Source: Noviherbaspirillum saxi (GTDB taxonomy: Bacteria > Pseudomonadota > Gammaproteobacteria > Burkholderiales > Burkholderiaceae_D). Taken from it: a stretch of DNA of 64,000 nucleotides. The stretch spans positions 1,054,001 through 1,118,000 of the forward strand of contig NZ_QYUO01000001.1 in NCBI RefSeq assembly GCF_003591035.1, in the 5' to 3' direction. Shown here piece by piece: positions 43,490 through 52,105 of the stretch; position 1 is the stretch's first letter; each line of letters starts with the position of its first letter. Under the pieces are notes generated by a model, which saw only the letters and a list, made by a program, of their open reading frames with translations, had not been told where the DNA came from and did not search any database. Made by a program: the position numbers and the translations under genes.

Positions 43490-45262
43490 ATGAGCACGAT
43501 TGAAGTGAAGATCCCCGATATCGGCGACTTCAAGGAAGTGGAAGTCATCGAGTTGCTGGTCAAGGCCGGCGACACCATCAAGGTCGACCAGTCGTTGATC
43601 ACCGTCGAATCGGACAAGGCCAGCATGGAAATACCCTCGAGCCATTCCGGTGTCGTGAAGGAAATCAAGGTCAAGGTTGGCGACAAGGTATCGGAAGGAT
43701 CATTGCTTCTGGTGCTGGAGGCCACCGAAGCGACGGCCTCCGCGTCCGGGCCGGCCCCTGCGAACGCTGCTGCCTCCGCTCCCGCACCTGCGGCCGCCCC
43801 GGTGCCTGCTCCTGCTGCCGCAAGCTTCAGCGGCAGTGCCGACGTGCAATGCGACATGCTGGTGCTGGGCGCAGGCCCCGGCGGCTATTCCGCGGCTTTC
43901 CGCTCGGCCGATCTCGGCATGAATACCGTACTGGTCGAACGCTTTGCCACACTGGGCGGCGTCTGCCTCAACGTCGGCTGCATTCCGTCCAAGGCATTGC
44001 TGCACGTGGCCGCCGTGATCGATGAAACCGCTTCCATGGCCGACCATGGGGTCACGTTCGGCAAGCCGCAGATCGACATCGACAAGTTGCGCGAATACAA
44101 GGACAAGGTCATCAAGAAAATGACGACCGGCTTGTCCGGCATGGCCAAGGCACGCAAGGTCAATGTGGTGCAGGGCATCGGTCAATTCGTCGGCGCCAAT
44201 CATCTGGAAGTCACGGCCGCCGATGGCAGCAAGAAAACCGTGCAATTCAAGCAGGCGATCATTGCCGCCGGTTCGTCCGTGGTCAATCTTCCTTTCGTTC
44301 CAGAGGATCCGCGCATCGTCGATTCCACCGGTGCGCTCGAATTGCGCCAGGTACCCAAGCGTATGCTGGTCATCGGCGGCGGTATCATCGGCCTGGAAAT
44401 GGCAACGGTGTATTCCACGCTCGGTGCGCGCATCGATGTGGTCGAAATGATGGATGGCTTGATGCAGGGCGCTGACCGCGACATGGTCAAGGTCTGGCAA
44501 AAGTTCAATGAAAAGCGTTTCGACAAAGTCATGACCAAGACCAAGACGGTTGCGGTCGAGGCATTGGCCGAAGGTATCAAGGTCACGTTCGAAGGCGCCG
44601 ATCCTTCGGTGACGGCACCGGAACCGCAGGTCTACGACATGGTCCTGATGGCTGTCGGCCGCAGCCCGAACGGCAAGAAGATTGCCGCCGGCAAGGCTGG
44701 CGTCGCGGTGACCGATCGCGGTTTTATCAATGTCGATTCGCAGATGCGCACCAATGTGCCGCACATCTTCGCCATCGGTGACGTCGTCGGTCAGCCCATG
44801 CTTGCGCACAAGGCAGTGCACGAAGCGCACGTGGCAGCGGAAGCGGCAGCAGGGCAGAAATCGCATTTCGATGCGCGCGTGATACCGTCCGTTGCCTATA
44901 CGGATCCAGAAGTCGCGTGGGTAGGTATTACCGAAGACGAGGCGAAAGCGAAAGGCATCAAGCTGGAGAAGGGCTTGTTCCCATGGGCGGCAAGCGGACG
45001 CGCGGTGGCCAATGGGCGCGATGAAGGTTTCACCAAGCTGCTGTTCGATGCGGAGACACATCGCATCGTCGGCGGGGCGATCGTCGGTACCGATGCCGGC
45101 AACATGATCGGTGAAATTGCGCTGGCGATTGAAATGGGCGCCGATGCGGTCGATATCGGCAAGACCATTCACCCGCATCCGACCTTGGGCGAATCGATCG
45201 GCATGGCGGCGGAAGTGTTTGAAGGCGTGTGTACGGATTTGCCGCCGATGCGGAAGAAGTAA
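43490..45262 (+). CDS. lpdA: Dihydrolipoyl dehydrogenase (E3) with N-terminal lipoyl domain
   Basis: A 590-residue flavoenzyme that reoxidises the dihydrolipoyl groups of E2. The first ~80 residues are a full lipoyl domain (lysine in ESDKASMEIPSSHSG), joined by an Ala/Pro linker to the E3 body. Next come the FAD motif CDMLVLGAGPGGYSAAFRSA, the redox disulfide GGVCLNVGCIPSKALLH (about Cys159/Cys164) and the NAD motif VIGGGIIGLEMATVYSTLG. The catalytic His-Glu lies in HPHPTLGES. Lipoylated E3s are seen in several betaproteobacteria and Neisseria. It is the last gene of the operon. Confidence 0.96.
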   Translation: MSTIEVKIPDIGDFKEVEVIELLVKAGDTIKVDQSLITVESDKASMEIPSSHSGVVKEIKVKVGDKVSEGSLLLVLEATEATASASGPAPANAAASAPAPAAAPVPAPAAASFSGSADVQCDMLVLGAGPGGYSAAFRSADLGMNTVLVERFATLGGVCLNVGCIPSKALLHVAAVIDETASMADHGVTFGKPQIDIDKLREYKDKVIKKMTTGLSGMAKARKVNVVQGIGQFVGANHLEVTAADGSKKTVQFKQAIIAAGSSVVNLPFVPEDPRIVDSTGALELRQVPKRMLVIGGGIIGLEMATVYSTLGARIDVVEMMDGLMQGADRDMVKVWQKFNEKRFDKVMTKTKTVAVEALAEGIKVTFEGADPSVTAPEPQVYDMVLMAVGRSPNGKKIAAGKAGVAVTDRGFINVDSQMRTNVPHIFAIGDVVGQPMLAHKAVHEAHVAAEAAAGQKSHFDARVIPSVAYTDPEVAWVGITEDEAKAKGIKLEKGLFPWAASGRAVANGRDEGFTKLLFDAETHRIVGGAIVGTDAGNMIGEIALAIEMGADAVDIGKTIHPHPTLGESIGMAAEVFEGVCTDLPPMRKK

Positions 45263-45280
45263 ATTTTCGCGGTACAAATA

Positions 45281-45316
45281 AAAAGGCGACGTGGGTTCAC
45301 GTCGCCTTTTGTTTTT
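45281..45316 (+). terminator. Intrinsic terminator of the PDH operon
   Basis: A 13-bp perfect stem (45281-45293 with 45298-45310) with loop GGTT, followed by GTTTTT, 19 nt after the lpdA stop. Confidence 0.9.
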
Positions 45317-45403
45317 GACTGTTGTGCGGAAGAAAATAGGTGAGAAAAATCTGAGGTATCTGAAGGCGGGCTGCGTTGGTTGAACATCTCGCTTACTTTT
45401 CTC

Positions 45404-45515
45404 CGCCATTCCCACGAAAGTGAGAATCCATACTGAGTTTGCGCTTCAAGTGCCGATATTGAAAAGGACACTCTGAGCAACCGGGTTATGGATCCCCGCT
45501 TCCGCGAGGATGACG
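45404..45515. repeat. Pair of inverted REP-like palindromes
   Basis: Two ~27-nt units in opposite orientation: CCGCCATTCCCACGAAAGTG... (45404-45430) and TGGATCCCCGCTTCCGCGAG... (45489-45515). Both resemble the widespread 'ATTCCCGCGAAAGCGGGAATCCA / GATGACG' repetitive extragenic palindromes. They lie in the 394-bp gap between lpdA and the aminotransferase; the rest of that gap shows nothing else recognisable. Confidence 0.55.
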
Positions 45516-45656
45516 TGGAAAAGCAGGAAGATGGATGGACCGCAAATGACCGCGTGCGAAAGTCTGTGTTAATGCTCAAGTCGCATCTTCACAGACTCAC
45601 ACCGCGATGTCAGTTCCTGCAAGCCTCTCCAACGAGAGGCTTCCTTGCCCAAATCC

Positions 45657-46859
45657 TTAATGTCCCAGCTTGGTCAACACCTCCGACAACATATTCACCA
45701 TCTGATCAATCTCTTCCTTGCTCACAGTCAAAGACGGCATGAAGCGCAACAGATCAGGCCTCGGAGAATTCAACAACAAACCCACCGGCTCCATATCGCG
45801 TGCCATCTCGACGATCTTCGGTCCGATATCCTTGCCGAGCTTCAGCGCTCGCAGCAAACCTTCGCCACGCTCGCCATCCAGTCCATGCTTTTCGCTCAGC
45901 TTGAGCAGTTCGGCACGCATGTAGGCGCCCTTGTCCTTTACCGACTGCAGGAATCCCGGCTTGAGCAATTCGCTCAGCACCGCAATGCCGACCGCCGTCA
46001 TTACCGGGTTGCCGTTATAAGTGCCGCCTTGCTCGCCCGGCTCAAATACGGAAATCTCTTCTCGCGCCAGCAATGCAGCCAGCGGTACGCCTCCGCCGAT
46101 GCCTTTACCCAGCGTCATGATGTCGGGTTCGATATTCGACAATTGGTAAGCAAACAGTTCACCGGTCCGTCCCATGCCAGCCTGCACCTCATCAACGATC
46201 AGTAGCATATTGCGTTGTTTGGTCAGAGCGCGCAGCGCCTGCATGAATTCGCGCGTAGCCGGGATCACGCCACTCTCACCCTGTACCGGCTCCAGCATGA
46301 CAGCGACAGTCTTGTCAGTGATCAGACGTTCAACGCTGGCGATATCGTTCAACTCCGCTTTCAGAAAGCCCGGTACCTGCGGCGCGAACATCGTGTCCCA
46401 ACCGGTCTTGCCGCTTGCCGACATGGTCGCCAGCGTGCGGCCATGGAAGGCGTGGTTGAAGGTAATGATTTCATAGCGGTTTTCACCGGCCGCATTCTTG
46501 TTGACCTTGCCCCATTTGCGCGCCAGCTTGATCGCCCCTTCATTTGCTTCCGCGCCGCTGTTGGCAAAGAACACGCGGTCGAACACCGAGTTCGCGGTCA
46601 GCAGCGAAGCCAGCACGATGGAAGGCTCGTTGTAGAAAGCCGGCGAGGGATTGAGCAGCTTGCCGGCCTGTGAAGTAATCGCATCGACGACGCATTGCGG
46701 CGAATGGCCAAGGCAGTTGACCGCCCAGCCCTGCAGGTAATCGAGATAGCGTTTGCCGTTATTGTCCGTCAGCCACATGCCATGACCCTCGGTAAATACC
46801 AGGTTTGGCCGGGTGGTAATTTGCATAAGGGCGTTGACGTCGTACTGGCTGAATTCCAT
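45657..46859 (-). CDS. argD: Acetylornithine aminotransferase family protein (ArgD-like)
   Basis: A 400-residue class III, PLP-dependent aminotransferase. [21 protein letters not shown] binds the cofactor phosphate, [18 protein letters not shown] carries the Asp that contacts the pyridine nitrogen, and [17 protein letters not shown] contains the Schiff-base lysine. [14 protein letters not shown] is typical. The family converts N-acetylglutamate semialdehyde to acetylornithine in arginine synthesis, and may also act in lysine or ornithine pathways. AGGAGC precedes the ATG. The gene is preceded by a leader with an apparent Arg-codon peptide and intrinsic terminator (46915-47067), which favours an arginine role. 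Confidence 0.88.
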   Translation of the reverse strand: MEFSQYDVNALMQITTRPNLVFTEGHGMWLTDNNGKRYLDYLQGWAVNCLGHSPQCVVDAITSQAGKLLNPSPAFYNEPSIVLASLLTANSVFDRVFFANSGAEANEGAIKLARKWGKVNKNAAGENRYEIITFNHAFHGRTLATMSASGKTGWDTMFAPQVPGFLKAELNDIASVERLITDKTVAVMLEPVQGESGVIPATREFMQALRALTKQRNMLLIVDEVQAGMGRTGELFAYQLSNIEPDIMTLGKGIGGGVPLAALLAREEISVFEPGEQGGTYNGNPVMTAVGIAVLSELLKPGFLQSVKDKGAYMRAELLKLSEKHGLDGERGEGLLRALKLGKDIGPKIVEMARDMEPVGLLLNSPRPDLLRFMPSLTVSKEEIDQMVNMLSEVLTKLGH

Positions 46860-46914
46860 CTCGAAGCTCCTGGTGAATGGCGATGAAGGTAAAAATCAAA
46901 ATAAAAACGGGATC

Positions 46915-46945
46915 AAAAAAAAAGCCACAGGGTGGACCTGTGGCT
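46915..46945 (-). terminator. Leader terminator (candidate attenuator) before argD
   Basis: A 9-bp stem AGCCACAGG/CCTGTGGCT (minus strand, 46945-46937 with 46931-46923), 5-nt loop, then eight U. It lies 137 nt past the upstream reductase gene but only 56 nt before the argD start and 18 nt after the stop of the leader peptide. Its 5' arm can instead pair with GTGTTAG (46962-46956). Confidence 0.75.
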
Positions 46946-46962
46946 TAGTGAGCAGCTAACAC

Positions 46963-47031
46963 TTACACGCACGGTTTCCCTGGCTGAGGCAGCAGGGTAC
47001 GGCGTCGCAAAAGTTTGGCTGTCGTATTCAT
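46963..47031 (-). CDS. Putative 22-residue Arg-codon leader peptide upstream of argD
   Basis: The ATG at 47031 starts a 22-codon frame ending TAA at 46963. Codons 9-11 are CGA CGC CGT (Arg-Arg-Arg), within the sequence AKLLRRRTLLPQPGK. A good promoter (TTGACG-17 bp-TAACAT) would start transcription within 0-2 nt of the ATG, so the mRNA would be leaderless; there is no Shine-Dalgarno. Sequences following the stop can form either a weak antiterminator or the strong terminator at 46915-46945. The arrangement is that of a classical amino acid attenuator for the aminotransferase gene. It is an inference from sequence only. Confidence 0.55.
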   Translation of the reverse strand: MNTTAKLLRRRTLLPQPGKPCV

Positions 47032-47038
47032 GGCGGCA

Positions 47039-47067
47039 ATGTTAAGACGTTTTGCGCAATGCGTCAA
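47039..47067 (-). promoter_or_regulatory. Promoter of the argD leader
   Basis: Minus-strand TTGACG (47062-47067) and TAACAT (47039-47044) with a 17-bp spacer; the expected start point is at or one to two bases before the leader-peptide ATG (47031). Confidence 0.65.
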
Positions 47068-47081
47068 AAACTATTTCGCTC

Positions 47082-48125
47082 TCATTGGCTTATCAAATCG
47101 GCATCTGCGAGATCCGCTTCCGAGGTGAAGGCATCCGCATAGAACTCTTCTTCCGGCAGCTTGCATCGGGCGATAAAGTCGCGCTTGGCCGAATCCACCA
47201 TCACTGGTGCGCCGCAGGCATACACTTGGTGCCCGGACATGTCCGGCAGGTCGGTCATGACCGCCTGATGCACAAAGCCGCTACGCCCTTGCCAGCCGTC
47301 TTCCGGCAAGGCGTCCGAGATCACCGGAACATAGGTGAAATTCGGCAGGGTGGCCGCCCATTCCTCGCACAGCGCATGCATGTAAAGATCATTGGGCCGG
47401 CGGCCGCCCCAGTACAGCACCATGGGCCGTGTGGTCTTGTTATGAATCGCCTGTTCGACGATCGCCTTGATCGGGGCAAAGCCCGTCCCGGAAGCCAGCA
47501 GCACCATCGGCTTGTCCGATTCTTCACGCAGGAAGAACGTACCGAGCGGACCTTCGAAGCGCAGGATGTCGCGTTCTTTCATGTTGTTGAACACATGGTC
47601 GGTGAACACGCCGCCGCGCATGTGGCGGATGTGCAGCGTTATGTGCTCATCGAGATGCGGTGCATTCGCCATGCTGTAGCTGCGGCGCTTGCCATCCTTC
47701 AGCATGAATTCGATGTACTGTCCGGCCTTGTATTGCAGCCGCTCGTTCGCGGGCAGCTGCAAGGCCACCACGGCCACGTCATCAGTCAGCTTGTCGATTT
47801 TAGCGACACGGGTCGGCAGTTTCTTGATCGGGAATTCGCCGATGCCCAGCACTTCACGCGCTTCGATCACAACGTCGGAGTGCGGCGTTGCGCAGCAGAA
47901 CAATGACAAGCCTTTTTCTTCCTCGGCCACCGACAAAGCCTTCTCCTGATGTGCCCGGTGCGTGACCGAGCCATCGAGCAGCTTGCCCTTGCAGCTGCCG
48001 CAAGCGCCGTTCTTGCAGCCATAGGGCAGGCCGACGCCGGCACGAATGGCCGCGCTCAATACGGTTTCGTCTTCTTCGCAATGGAACTGCCGACCGCTCG
48101 GCTGAACTGTTACCTGGAAAGTCAT
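47082..48125 (-). CDS. Ferredoxin-type NAD(P)H oxidoreductase (CDP-6-deoxy-glucoseen reductase/phenol hydroxylase reductase-like)
   Basis: A 347-residue flavo-iron-sulfur reductase. An N-terminal plant-type 2Fe-2S domain has the ligands in PYGCKNGACGSCKGKLLDG and a fourth Cys in LSLFCCATP. The FAD-binding RxYS motif is RRSYSMANAP, then RFEGPLGTFFLR; NAD(P) binding is in VLLASGTGFAPIKAIVE and YACGAPVMVDSA. It is often annotated as CDP-6-deoxy-delta-3,4-glucoseen reductase (AscD), but its true partner in Burkholderiales is unknown. It is divergent from the epimerase gene with only 12-36 bp between starts, so promoters overlap coding sequence. Confidence 0.85.
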   Translation of the reverse strand: MTFQVTVQPSGRQFHCEEDETVLSAAIRAGVGLPYGCKNGACGSCKGKLLDGSVTHRAHQEKALSVAEEEKGLSLFCCATPHSDVVIEAREVLGIGEFPIKKLPTRVAKIDKLTDDVAVVALQLPANERLQYKAGQYIEFMLKDGKRRSYSMANAPHLDEHITLHIRHMRGGVFTDHVFNNMKERDILRFEGPLGTFFLREESDKPMVLLASGTGFAPIKAIVEQAIHNKTTRPMVLYWGGRRPNDLYMHALCEEWAATLPNFTYVPVISDALPEDGWQGRSGFVHQAVMTDLPDMSGHQVYACGAPVMVDSAKRDFIARCKLPEEEFYADAFTSEADLADADLISQ

Positions 48126-48137
48126 ACAATCCTGATC

Positions 48138-49034
48138 ATGAAAAAAAATGAAATAAAGACCATGCCAAAGCTGGACCGCCCTCGGCTGCTGATCGTTGGG
48201 TGTGGCGATGTCGGCATGCGCCTGTTACCGCTGGTGCGTGACCGCTTTCGCACCTTTGCCGTCACCAGTCAGCCCTCACGCTGCGCGGAACTGCGCAAAG
48301 CCGGCGCCATTCCGCTGGTCGCCAATCTTGACGACCCGTCCAGTATTGCCCGTCTGGCAGGACTCGCCCACACTGTCGTGCATCTCGCGCCGCCGCAGCC
48401 CGAAGGGGTCACCGACCGCCGCACCCGGAATTTGACCGCCATTTTACCCGACGACGCGTCTCTGGTTTATGTCAGCACGACCGGCGTGTATGGCGATTGC
48501 CAGGGCGCATGGGCCGACGAGACGCGCCCGGTCAATCCGCAGAATGCGCGCGCCAAGCGCCGTGTCGATGCGGAACGGACCTTGCGGAAGTGGGCGGTGC
48601 GTTCCGGCTCGCGCCTGGCGATCCTGCGCGCGCCCGGAATTTATGCCGCCGACCGGCTGCCGATCGAGCGCCTGCAAAAAGGTACGCCGGCGCTGCATGC
48701 GGACGACGATGTCTATACCAATCATATCCATGCGGACGATCTTGCGCGCATCATCGCGCTGGCCTTGTTCCGTGCGCGATCCAATCGTATCTATCACGCG
48801 GTGGATGATACGGATATGAAGATGGGGGAATACTTCGATACGGTTGCCGATGCATTCAAGCTGCCGCGACCGCCGCGATTGAAGCGTGTGGAACTCAGTC
48901 AGGTGGTGTCGCCGATGCTGCTGTCATTCATGTCGGAATCGCGGCGGCTTGGGAACAAGCGTATTAAAGATGAATTAGGCGTGCGCCTGCGCTACCCAAC
49001 AGTGCAGGCCACGCTTGATCGTGCAGCGCGGTGA
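48138..49034 (+). CDS. NAD(P)-dependent epimerase/dehydratase-like SDR (YeeZ-type)
   Basis: A ~298-residue Rossmann protein of the extended/atypical SDR group. The nucleotide motif is LLIVGCGDVGMRLLPLV. An SDR active-site tyrosine region appears as LVYVSTTGVYGDCQGAWADE, with the Lys expected after it in ARAKRRVDAE. It ends with a typical helix bundle (IKDELGVRLRYPTVQATLD). Substrate unknown. The ATG at 48138 or, eight codons on, the ATG at 48162 could be the start; neither has a strong ribosome binding site. Confidence 0.8.
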   Translation: MKKNEIKTMPKLDRPRLLIVGCGDVGMRLLPLVRDRFRTFAVTSQPSRCAELRKAGAIPLVANLDDPSSIARLAGLAHTVVHLAPPQPEGVTDRRTRNLTAILPDDASLVYVSTTGVYGDCQGAWADETRPVNPQNARAKRRVDAERTLRKWAVRSGSRLAILRAPGIYAADRLPIERLQKGTPALHADDDVYTNHIHADDLARIIALALFRARSNRIYHAVDDTDMKMGEYFDTVADAFKLPRPPRLKRVELSQVVSPMLLSFMSESRRLGNKRIKDELGVRLRYPTVQATLDRAAR

Positions 49035-49040
49035 TGCGGT

Positions 49041-49247
49041 TCAAGATACGGTTGTCCGTAACACCGGATAGCCGGCTTCCTCTACCGCAGACTTGATCCG
49101 GTTAATGTCGGCTTGCGAAGCAATCGATACTTTTTGCTCCGCGAGCACGATATTGACCTTCGCCGCGGCATCGACGTCATGCACCGCCTGCGTCACCGCA
49201 TTGATGCAGTGATTGCAGCTCATTCCTTCGACTTGTAGTTCATACAT
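49041..49247 (-). CDS. Heavy-metal-associated (HMA) domain protein, copper chaperone-like
   Basis: A 68-residue ferredoxin-like HMA protein starting MYELQVEGMSCNHCINAVTQAV, with the metal-binding pair CNHC, and ending with the fold's last strand AGYPVLRTTVS. Such proteins (CopZ-like) carry Cu(I) to a P-type ATPase; no ATPase is nearby. AAGGAA lies about 9 nt before the chosen ATG; a longer start 7 codons upstream is possible. It is convergent with the epimerase gene, 6 bp apart. Confidence 0.88.
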   Translation of the reverse strand: MYELQVEGMSCNHCINAVTQAVHDVDAAAKVNIVLAEQKVSIASQADINRIKSAVEEAGYPVLRTTVS

Positions 49248-49319
49248 TGGCGCGATTCCTTTCGGCATGTTGATCGCCAGTCCATCAGGTCCTCGCCAGG
49301 CCAGAAAAATTAACCACCT

Positions 49320-50156
49320 TCAATCAGACGCCCGTGACTCATGCGTGGCAGCGGTTGGCATGGAGGTCTGCCGCAACAAACTCCTGACCGGCGTGTGTCG
49401 GATACTCCTCATGACAGGATATGCGACATGCCACAATCTGGAAAGCGCTCCGCTCTGGAGCTGAAACTGAGTGCGAAAGTTGACCGGGGTGGCGCCGTCA
49501 TAACACGTGCGAGGAATCTGCTGCAGGGAAGAAGTGTTCAGGAATGCCGAACGGGCAACCGTGTACTGGTAAATAAAACCGCATTTCCTGGCGATCCCGC
49601 GCGCCTCTTCATCGGAATAGCCCCATGGCCAGGCGAGATGCCTGAAGTACGAACGTGGAAGACCCAACTCACCAGAAAGAAGCTCAAGCGAGCAGGATAA
49701 ATCCGACGCCACCTGTGAACTGGTCTGGTCCGACAACTGCGCATGGGCATGCGTATGTGATTGAAATTCGATGAATCCGCCAGTCTGAAGCTCACGCACT
49801 TGCTGCCATGAAAGAAAAGCCGTCTCGGCCTCTTTCGGTGAGTGGGTTCGATTGACGGAGCGACGCATCTGCTTTGTCGCAGCGAAGCAGATCGACTTGA
49901 AGTTCAGGTTTTTCAAAACAGGAAGCGCTGCCGATGCAATGCTTTCATACCCGTCATCGAAGGTCAGCAGAAAGGACTTCGACGGCATACTGTTTTTACG
50001 ATTCGCATAAAAGGCAAATTCCTCCGACGATAAGGATCTCCAGCCGTTTTCGGCAAGCCAATGCAAGTGCCTGGCGAATATGGATGGGCTGGTCGAGGTT
50101 GATAGTTGGTCGTCATCAATACGGTGATAAGTAAGAATCGGAATCCGTGTCCCCAT
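49320..50156 (-). CDS. Polysaccharide deacetylase (NodB domain) protein
   Basis: A 278-residue carbohydrate esterase family 4 protein. PILTYHRIDDD opens it, LLTFDDGYES carries the catalytic Asp and metal Asp, and FQSHTHAHAQL has the metal-binding His pair. LAWPWGYSDEEARGIARK follows. There is no signal peptide. The target could be a poly-GlcNAc or other surface glycan. GGGAGAC precedes the ATG. Local base composition is lower in G+C than the surroundings, mildly suggesting horizontal gain; the tail from about residue 235 is not conserved-looking. Confidence 0.85.
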   Translation of the reverse strand: MGTRIPILTYHRIDDDQLSTSTSPSIFARHLHWLAENGWRSLSSEEFAFYANRKNSMPSKSFLLTFDDGYESIASAALPVLKNLNFKSICFAATKQMRRSVNRTHSPKEAETAFLSWQQVRELQTGGFIEFQSHTHAHAQLSDQTSSQVASDLSCSLELLSGELGLPRSYFRHLAWPWGYSDEEARGIARKCGFIYQYTVARSAFLNTSSLQQIPRTCYDGATPVNFRTQFQLQSGALSRLWHVAYPVMRSIRHTPVRSLLRQTSMPTAATHESRASD

Positions 50157-50390
50157 TGAAAGTCTCCCTGGTGGTTGTTATTTTTCAATTTTAAAAATTA
50201 ACGTCTGGTTACATTTGTCCATAGTCAATGTTTCTCAATAACAGCTTTCATTTAGGTCAATGGGATAGTAGGCACGTAAGGCACCGCACTTATTTCGCTC
50301 GGCGCCGGCAGGGAAAATTCTGATCAAGGATTGATGCGGTAACGTAAAAGACCCTGATCGCTTTCTCGATATGGAAAGCGGGCTTATCCG

Positions 50391-52103
50391 TCAATGCTTG
50401 TCGACGCCTTTGGCGTGCTTTGAGAACAGGAACTGCCACAACCAGCCTGCATGCCTGTCTTCTCCGGTAAGGATGTATTCCAGGGCATTTGCATTCTGCA
50501 AGGTCAGGCTGAGGGCAGAGCGGGCATCGTGCTGGCCGACAAGCAGCAGTGCATCGTCCGCTCTCAACAAAAAGTCATCGTCGGGAAGAAGATAGGATTT
50601 CCCCTCCCGCACAATCATGAGCACAGCAGCTGGTAATGCCACCTCGCGGTCCGCGTTGTCCCGCATCAATTGGCCAACACTAAGGGTGTGGTTTTCCATC
50701 AGAGCCTTGTACACCGCTGGCCCGACGCTGTTTTCAATCTTGATGTCCCAGACTTCCGGCACGATGCCTTCGCAGTTGCCTTCCAGAAGTGCAACAAGCC
50801 GTTGGCTCCAGCTTTCTTCAGTGTCACGCAAGGCGCCGAAAAATTGTGCCAGAAGGGGCGTGGTAAGAACAGAAACGCATTCCTGCGCGACCACCCGTGT
50901 GTGCACCATGCTGAAATCCGCGCGGAAGGTATCGAACAGCACATCGCTGGCAGCCTGGTTCTGGCGCGCCACAACAAAAATTTTCGGGTTCAGTTTTTTA
51001 GCCATCATGGCGATGGACAGGTTCTTCACATCGTTGTCGCTGCCTGCCACGATACCGCTTGCGACCATGATGCCGGCTTCTTCCAGCACACTCGCTTCAG
51101 TTCCGGTGCCGCGTACGGTGTGGCCATTTTCAGGCCCCTTGCCGTCCGGTTCGATGACGGTCATGTCTATGCCGGGTAGCGCCAGGTAACGCCCAATGGC
51201 CTTCCCGAATAGTCCATAGCCGCAGATGATCCAATGCCCTCGTGGCGGACGGTGTACCTCCGGAAGAGGCGTTCCCGGCAGTCCGGTAAGGATTTCGATA
51301 AGGCGAAAGCGTGCCGGGGATGCGACCGCCAGCGCAAGGTATTCGGCGAACCGCTCGTAGGCATTGACAATATGGTTCGTGCCGAACGATGCCATATTGG
51401 CTGATACCAATGGACTTCGGACCCGTGCCAGAACAGGAATCTCCGGATTGAGCAGGCGGACATTGATCGCAATGGCGAGGTTCGCCTCGTCGTCGTTGGT
51501 CACCGCCAGCACACCTCGACATTTCGGATGGCGCAGGCCCGCCATCAGCAGGTTGGTCGACAGGCGGCCATCGGCCGCAATGGCCGGATCATTGGTGATA
51601 AAGTCTTCCAGGTCCAGCTCTTCGACCCGCTGTTCATCTTTCTCCAGAATGACAAAGTCCCGACCCAGGACATCCAGGGCGCGACAAATCAGGCTGCCGG
51701 TCTCGCCGCATCCGCAAACGAGATAAAAGGGCGTTGTGATGCGCGCCACCCTGCGTGCGAAACGGGTAGCAACCACTGTCTGGTGAAACGCCTTGTCCTG
51801 TACCAGCGCCAGTATGGTCAGAATGGAGTAAGACCATGCGATGACCGTCATGTAGATGCATGCGGTGACCCACAAGCGCTGTCCGTCCGAGAATGCCTGC
51901 GGTATCTCGCCAAAACCGATGGTGGTGGCGGTATAGCTGATGAAGTAAAAAGCGTGAAAGAAACTTAAAGGCGGCGCCGGCGTGCCGTCTTCGTTCTCGC
52001 CAGGCACCAAGGTCAATCCCAGAACGGCAACCGCGTAAAAAACGATCAGCACGATGAGCGGCGCTCGCATGCGCCGCAATACCAGGAAAAAGACGCTGTT
52101 CAC
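50391..52103 (-). CDS. Potassium channel with two RCK (TrkA-N/TrkA-C) domains
   Basis: A 570-residue membrane protein. Two N-terminal helices flank a pore loop with selectivity filter YTATTIGFGE (about residues 57-66), as in two-TM K+ channels. A long cytoplasmic part follows with two Rossmann domains (FYLVCGCGETGSLICRALD and WIICGYGLFGKAIGRYLALP). A TrkA-C-like tail (LPAAVLMIVREGKSYLLPDDDF) ends the protein. Tandem RCK domains on one chain are like Kch/GsuK-type channels. It is gated presumably by nucleotide or ion binding. The upstream DUF6394 gene ends 2 nt before the start. Confidence 0.88.
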   Translation of the reverse strand: MNSVFFLVLRRMRAPLIVLIVFYAVAVLGLTLVPGENEDGTPAPPLSFFHAFYFISYTATTIGFGEIPQAFSDGQRLWVTACIYMTVIAWSYSILTILALVQDKAFHQTVVATRFARRVARITTPFYLVCGCGETGSLICRALDVLGRDFVILEKDEQRVEELDLEDFITNDPAIAADGRLSTNLLMAGLRHPKCRGVLAVTNDDEANLAIAINVRLLNPEIPVLARVRSPLVSANMASFGTNHIVNAYERFAEYLALAVASPARFRLIEILTGLPGTPLPEVHRPPRGHWIICGYGLFGKAIGRYLALPGIDMTVIEPDGKGPENGHTVRGTGTEASVLEEAGIMVASGIVAGSDNDVKNLSIAMMAKKLNPKIFVVARQNQAASDVLFDTFRADFSMVHTRVVAQECVSVLTTPLLAQFFGALRDTEESWSQRLVALLEGNCEGIVPEVWDIKIENSVGPAVYKALMENHTLSVGQLMRDNADREVALPAAVLMIVREGKSYLLPDDDFLLRADDALLLVGQHDARSALSLTLQNANALEYILTGEDRHAGWLWQFLFSKHAKGVDKH

Positions 52104-52105
52104 GC

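Noticed and set aside
43700..45415. 571-codon minus-strand frame opposite lpdA
   Set aside because: Antisense shadow of lpdA; it shows no motif and would span the lpdA terminator.
46923..46945. Reading the hairpin before argD simply as the terminator of the upstream reductase gene
   Set aside because: It lies 137 nt past that gene with a separate good promoter and short frame in between, and close to argD. It may still serve both roles.
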